A stretch of DNA of 53,805 bases, taken from the NCBI GenBank assembly GCA_026692705.1, contig JAPLOE010000150.1, forward strand, positions 1 to 53,805, read 5' to 3'. The stretch is from Planctomycetota bacterium (GTDB lineage Bacteria > Planctomycetota > UBA1135 > GCA-002686595). The translations under genes and the position numbers were made by a program. A model generated the notes under the pieces. It was not told where the DNA came from. It did not search any database and saw only the letters and a program-made list of their open reading frames with translations. Shown piece by piece: positions 50,828 to 53,805 of this stretch. Numbering within the stretch: position 1 is the stretch's first letter; the number at the start of each line of letters is the position of its first letter.

Positions 50828-53020
50828 ATGTTTGCGCTGCTCGCCGCTTTTGCTTTCGCCGTGTCTCAAGACGCTTCCCGGCCTCCGGGAGTCGCGCTGG
50901 TGCTCTCCGGCGGCGGTGCGCGCACCGTGGCGGAGGCCGGCGTGCTGGAAGAGCTCGAACGCCTGCACATTCCGGTCGAGCTGATCGTCGGTTGCGAGGG
51001 CGGAGCGCTGGTCGGCGGCCTGTACGCCGCGGGCCGGACACCGGCCGAGATCGCCGAAGTCGTCGCGGGCGACGAATGGATCGACGCGATCGAGGGCCGC
51101 GAGTCGCGGCGCACGCTCAGCTGGCGCCGGCGCGTCGAGAGCCGCGATTTCCTGTTCGAGGTGCCGGTCACGCTGCGCGACGGAAGCGTCGCGTTGCCCA
51201 AGGGGCTGCTGCGCACGCGCCGGCTCAACCTGCTCGTCGACACGCAGAGCCTGATCGCGCTCGGAGCCGACGGATTCGACGCCTTGCCGATTCCGTTCCG
51301 CGCCGTGGCGACGGATCTCGCGACGGGTGAGGTCGTGGTGCTCGAGCGCGAGCTCGCGACCGCGCTGCTCGCGAGCCACGCGACGCCGCTGCTGCTGCCG
51401 CCGGTGGAGCTCGACGGTCGTTCTCTCGTGAGCGGCGTGTTGTCGAATCCGCTGCCGGTGTCCGTGGCGCTCGAGCGTGGCGCGCGCGTCGTGCTCGCCG
51501 TCGACTGCACGGCCGATGCGGGCGGGCGCAAGCCGGTCGAGGACGCTCTCGACGTCGCGGCGGCGCTGCTCGTGATGGAAGGCTCGCGGCGGCGGCGCGA
51601 GGAGCTGCTCGCGTTGCGCCCCGGCGACGTGCGCATCGAGCCGCAGCTCGGCAAGCTCTCGCCCTTCGACCACCGCGAGCCCGAAGCGGCGCTCGAGGTC
51701 GGGCGGCAGGCCGTGCGCGCCGTCGAAGCGCGGCTGCGCGAGCTCGCGCTCGACGACGCGGCGTGGGCGGAGCACCTCGCGGCCCGCGCGGCGCGGCGCG
51801 CGCAGTTGCCGCGCATCGAGCACCTGCGCTTCGACGAACGCGGCGTGATTTCCGAGCGTGTGCTCGAGGCCCAACTCGAGTCGCCGGCGCGTGGGGAACT
51901 GTCGCGCGAGACGCTCGCGGGCGACCTGCAGCGGCTCTACGGCCTCGACCTGCACCAGCGCATCGCGCTGAGCGCCCAGCCGCGCGTCGGTCCCGACGGA
52001 AACACGAAGGGCGAGGAGCTCGTTTTTCGCACCGAACCCGCGCCTTGGGCGCCCGTGCAGATGCGCACCGGCGGCGTGATCGAGGGCGACCTGCGCGGCG
52101 ACGCGCGCTTTGCGCTCGGCCTCGCGCTCAACTGGCGCCCGTTCGATGCCTGGGGCGGCGAGTGGCGCAACCGCATCGAGTTCGGCAGCCGCTTCACGGT
52201 CGCGAGCGAGTTCTACCAGCCGCTCGACGCTCGCCAGCTGTGGTTCGCGGCGTTGGTCGCGGCCTGGAACCAGCGCAACACCAACATCAGCTCGGGCAGC
52301 GACACGCTCGCCGAGTACGAGATCGCGTGGATCGAGGGCGGGATCGACCTCGGGCGTGTGCTCTCCGACTGGGGCGAGCTGCGCGTCGGTGCGCGCGCGA
52401 ACGACGCGCGGGCGACGCTCAAGACCGGCGACCCGGCGGTCTTCGGGCCGGCCGCGTTCCAGCAGGGCGGCATCCGCACGCTGTTCACGATCGACACGCT
52501 CGACTCCACGGGCCTGCCGCGCGAGGGCCACTTCCTGCGCACGGAGTGGAACGAGCCGGTCGACGCGCTCGGCGGCAACGACGAGGCGACGCTGCGCGTC
52601 GACTGGAGCTCGGCCTGGTCCGTCGGGGCGACGACGATCGCTCCCGGCGCGATCTTCGGCACTGCGCTCGACAACGGCGGCACGGTCTCGAACCTGTTCC
52701 CGCTCGGCGGATTCCTGCGGCTCTCCGGTTACCAGCGCGACGAGCTCTCCGGCCGGCACGTGGCGCTCGCGCGCGTGGTCGCCTGGCGCGAGCTCGGCCG
52801 CCGCGCGCACTCCGACGAGCTCCTGCGCTACCACCTCGGCGTCTCGGTCGAGGCCGGCAACGTGTACACCGACCGCGACGACATCACCGGCGATTCGCTG
52901 CTCTACTCGGGCTCGCTGTTCCTCGGCCTCTCGACCGTCTTCGGGCCGGCCTACGTCGGCTTCGGCAGCTCCGAGGGGGGCGACGTGTCCGCCTTCGTGG
53001 CGGTCGGCGGCCAGTTCTGA
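50828..53020 (+). CDS. Patatin-BamA type outer-membrane protein with missing catalytic dyad
   Basis: 730 residues. A signal peptide (about 1-15) precedes a patatin-like domain (20-270): [55 protein letters not shown] and [16 protein letters not shown]. In active patatins GxSxG carries the Ser and DG/A the Asp; here they are Glu57 (GCEGG) and Ser202 (VSG), so the dyad is absent. A POTRA-like stretch (about 320-400) and a C-terminal BamA-like beta-barrel ending in Phe (VAVGGQF) follow. Its layout is that of PlpD-type (type Vd) phospholipases, but this one looks like a pseudo-enzyme. It diverges from mqnC with 85 bp between starts. Confidence 0.85.
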   Translation: MFALLAAFAFAVSQDASRPPGVALVLSGGGARTVAEAGVLEELERLHIPVELIVGCEGGALVGGLYAAGRTPAEIAEVVAGDEWIDAIEGRESRRTLSWRRRVESRDFLFEVPVTLRDGSVALPKGLLRTRRLNLLVDTQSLIALGADGFDALPIPFRAVATDLATGEVVVLERELATALLASHATPLLLPPVELDGRSLVSGVLSNPLPVSVALERGARVVLAVDCTADAGGRKPVEDALDVAAALLVMEGSRRRREELLALRPGDVRIEPQLGKLSPFDHREPEAALEVGRQAVRAVEARLRELALDDAAWAEHLAARAARRAQLPRIEHLRFDERGVISERVLEAQLESPARGELSRETLAGDLQRLYGLDLHQRIALSAQPRVGPDGNTKGEELVFRTEPAPWAPVQMRTGGVIEGDLRGDARFALGLALNWRPFDAWGGEWRNRIEFGSRFTVASEFYQPLDARQLWFAALVAAWNQRNTNISSGSDTLAEYEIAWIEGGIDLGRVLSDWGELRVGARANDARATLKTGDPAVFGPAAFQQGGIRTLFTIDTLDSTGLPREGHFLRTEWNEPVDALGGNDEATLRVDWSSAWSVGATTIAPGAIFGTALDNGGTVSNLFPLGGFLRLSGYQRDELSGRHVALARVVAWRELGRRAHSDELLRYHLGVSVEAGNVYTDRDDITGDSLLYSGSLFLGLSTVFGPAYVGFGSSEGGDVSAFVAVGGQF

Positions 53021-53099
53021 GCCCGAGCAGTTCCGGAACTTGGCCGGCCCCTGCGCCGTTCCTACACTCCTTGGCCTTCTCACCCGAACTGGAGCGCCC

Positions 53100-53805
53100 A
53101 TGTCGAGCCCTGCCCCCACGCTGATGGACAAGATCGTCTCCCTGTGCAAGCGCAGGGGCTTCGTCTACCCCGCCTCCGAGATCTACGGCGGCATCGGCAA
53201 CACGTACGACTACGGTCCGCTTGGCGTCGAGCTCAAGCGGCGCGTGAAGGATGCCTGGTGGACGCGCATGGTCACGATGCGCGACGACATCGTCGGTCTC
53301 GACAGCGCGATCATCCAGAATCCCAAGACCTGGGAGACCTCGGGCCACGTCTCGAACTTCACCGACCCGATGGTCGACTGCAAGAAGTGCAAGGCGCGCT
53401 TCCGCGCGGACAAGCTCGACGACGCGCGCTGCCCGGAACGGCCGTCGAAGAAGCCCGGCGAGTGCGGGGGCGAGCTCACCGAGGCGCGCGAGTTCAACCT
53501 GATGTTCAAGACCAACGTCGGGCCGGTCGAGGGCTCGGGTTCGGTCGCCTACCTGCGGCCCGAGACGGCGCAGGGCATCTTCCTCAACTTCAAGAACGTG
53601 CTCGAGAGCTCGCGCGTCAAGCCGCCGTTCGGAATCGCGCAGATCGGCAAGTCGTTCCGCAACGAGATCACGCCCGGCAACTTCGTGTTCCGCACGCGCG
53701 AGTTCGAGCAGGCCGAGATGGAGTTCTTCATCCCGCCCGACCAGAACGACCAGTGGTACGAGTACTGGGTCAACGAGCGCTTCAGCTGGTACACCGACTA
53801 CGGCA
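53100..53805 (+). CDS. glyS: Glycyl-tRNA synthetase, alpha2 dimeric type (C-terminus cut by window edge)
   Basis: At least 235 residues from ATG 53100, open to the window edge. It starts [24 protein letters not shown] and then has [22 protein letters not shown] (the GlyRS N-terminal signature), the zinc-ribbon-like [10 protein letters not shown] ... CPERPSK ... [20 protein letters not shown] (motif 2 region) and [14 protein letters not shown]. This is the eukaryote/archaea/Gram-positive type dimeric enzyme rather than the alpha2beta2 GlyQ/GlyS type. It charges tRNA-Gly. It begins 79 bp after the pseudo-patatin gene. Confidence 0.95.
   Translation, partial: MSSPAPTLMDKIVSLCKRRGFVYPASEIYGGIGNTYDYGPLGVELKRRVKDAWWTRMVTMRDDIVGLDSAIIQNPKTWETSGHVSNFTDPMVDCKKCKARFRADKLDDARCPERPSKKPGECGGELTEAREFNLMFKTNVGPVEGSGSVAYLRPETAQGIFLNFKNVLESSRVKPPFGIAQIGKSFRNEITPGNFVFRTREFEQAEMEFFIPPDQNDQWYEYWVNERFSWYTDYG

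Noticed and set aside
1-53805. Very many long open frames antisense or out of frame to the genes
   Set aside because: They are typical of very high-GC DNA, lack family motifs and are rich in Arg/Ala/Gly; the opposite-strand genes explain them.
1-53805. CRISPR arrays, prophage, transposase and integrase genes, tRNA/rRNA genes
   Set aside because: None was recognised on reading; a tRNAscan/Rfam run would be needed to exclude a missed tRNA.

Overview
This window looks like chromosomal DNA of a very GC-rich bacterium, most probably a member of the Planctomycetota. The basis is mixed. Directly visible are the very high GC, futalosine-type menaquinone genes (mqnA, mqnC, mqnE), a bacterial topoisomerase VI, many lipoprotein peptidases, an HU protein with an Ala/Pro/Lys-rich N-terminus, and a secreted protein ending in a Cys-containing C-terminal module that I remember from planctomycete proteins. 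The taxon is an inference. No tRNA, rRNA, CRISPR array, insertion sequence or prophage gene was recognised. The window reads as ordinary chromosome with several unusual housekeeping variants.

Layout. 1-9.2 kb: a truncated pilT, an M2 (ACE-like) and an M28 peptidase lipoprotein, an RluA-type pseudouridine synthase, a secreted thermonuclease-like protein, a degenerate PTS Enzyme I homologue and homoserine kinase. 9.4-15.9 kb: a stand-alone small domain resembling the end of HisC-type aminotransferases, a methyltransferase, two tandem MauE-like/thioredoxin-like fusions, a TrmB-like methyltransferase, a Dus enzyme, and a dihydropteroate synthase that resembles the sulfonamide-resistance enzymes Sul1/Sul2 more than classical FolP. 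15.9-22.6 kb: a peptide-use block (prolidase, POT transporter, DPP4-like lipoprotein, M64 peptidase). 22.6-26.7 kb: a long imperfect inverted repeat, class I fructose-1,6-bisphosphatase, a hydrolase/SnoaL fusion, HU, and small genes. 26.7-34 kb: topoisomerase VI A and B subunits separated by a blaI-blaR1-DUF1579 operon with a clear BlaI operator, a secreted planctomycete-type protein and an MmcQ/YjbR protein. 34-38.8 kb: a TPR protein, a zinc-ribbon protein overlapping mqnA, an RlmI-like methyltransferase and a second RluA enzyme. 38.9-42.5 kb: three translationally coupled genes (membrane-anchored protein, HEAGH metallopeptidase, ATP-grasp ligase). 42.8-50.7 kb: an HRDC-domain protein, a small membrane protein, and an operon mqnC-mqnE followed by three tandem membrane-anchored paralogues related to the anchored protein at 41-42.5 kb. 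50.8-53.8 kb: a patatin-BamA type outer-membrane protein whose catalytic dyad is missing, and the start of glycyl-tRNA synthetase.

How the genes fit together. Four peptidases carry lipobox-like N-termini and sit near a peptide transporter and prolidase, which suggests extracytoplasmic peptide breakdown and uptake. mqnA/C/E supply menaquinone. The MauE/thioredoxin fusions may belong to a membrane thiol relay. The most interesting items are the Sul-like FolP, the pseudo-patatin outer-membrane protein, the Enzyme I with lost PEP-site residues, the split bacterial topoisomerase VI, the coupled ATP-grasp/metallopeptidase unit with its expanded anchored-protein family, and the orphan aminotransferase small domain.
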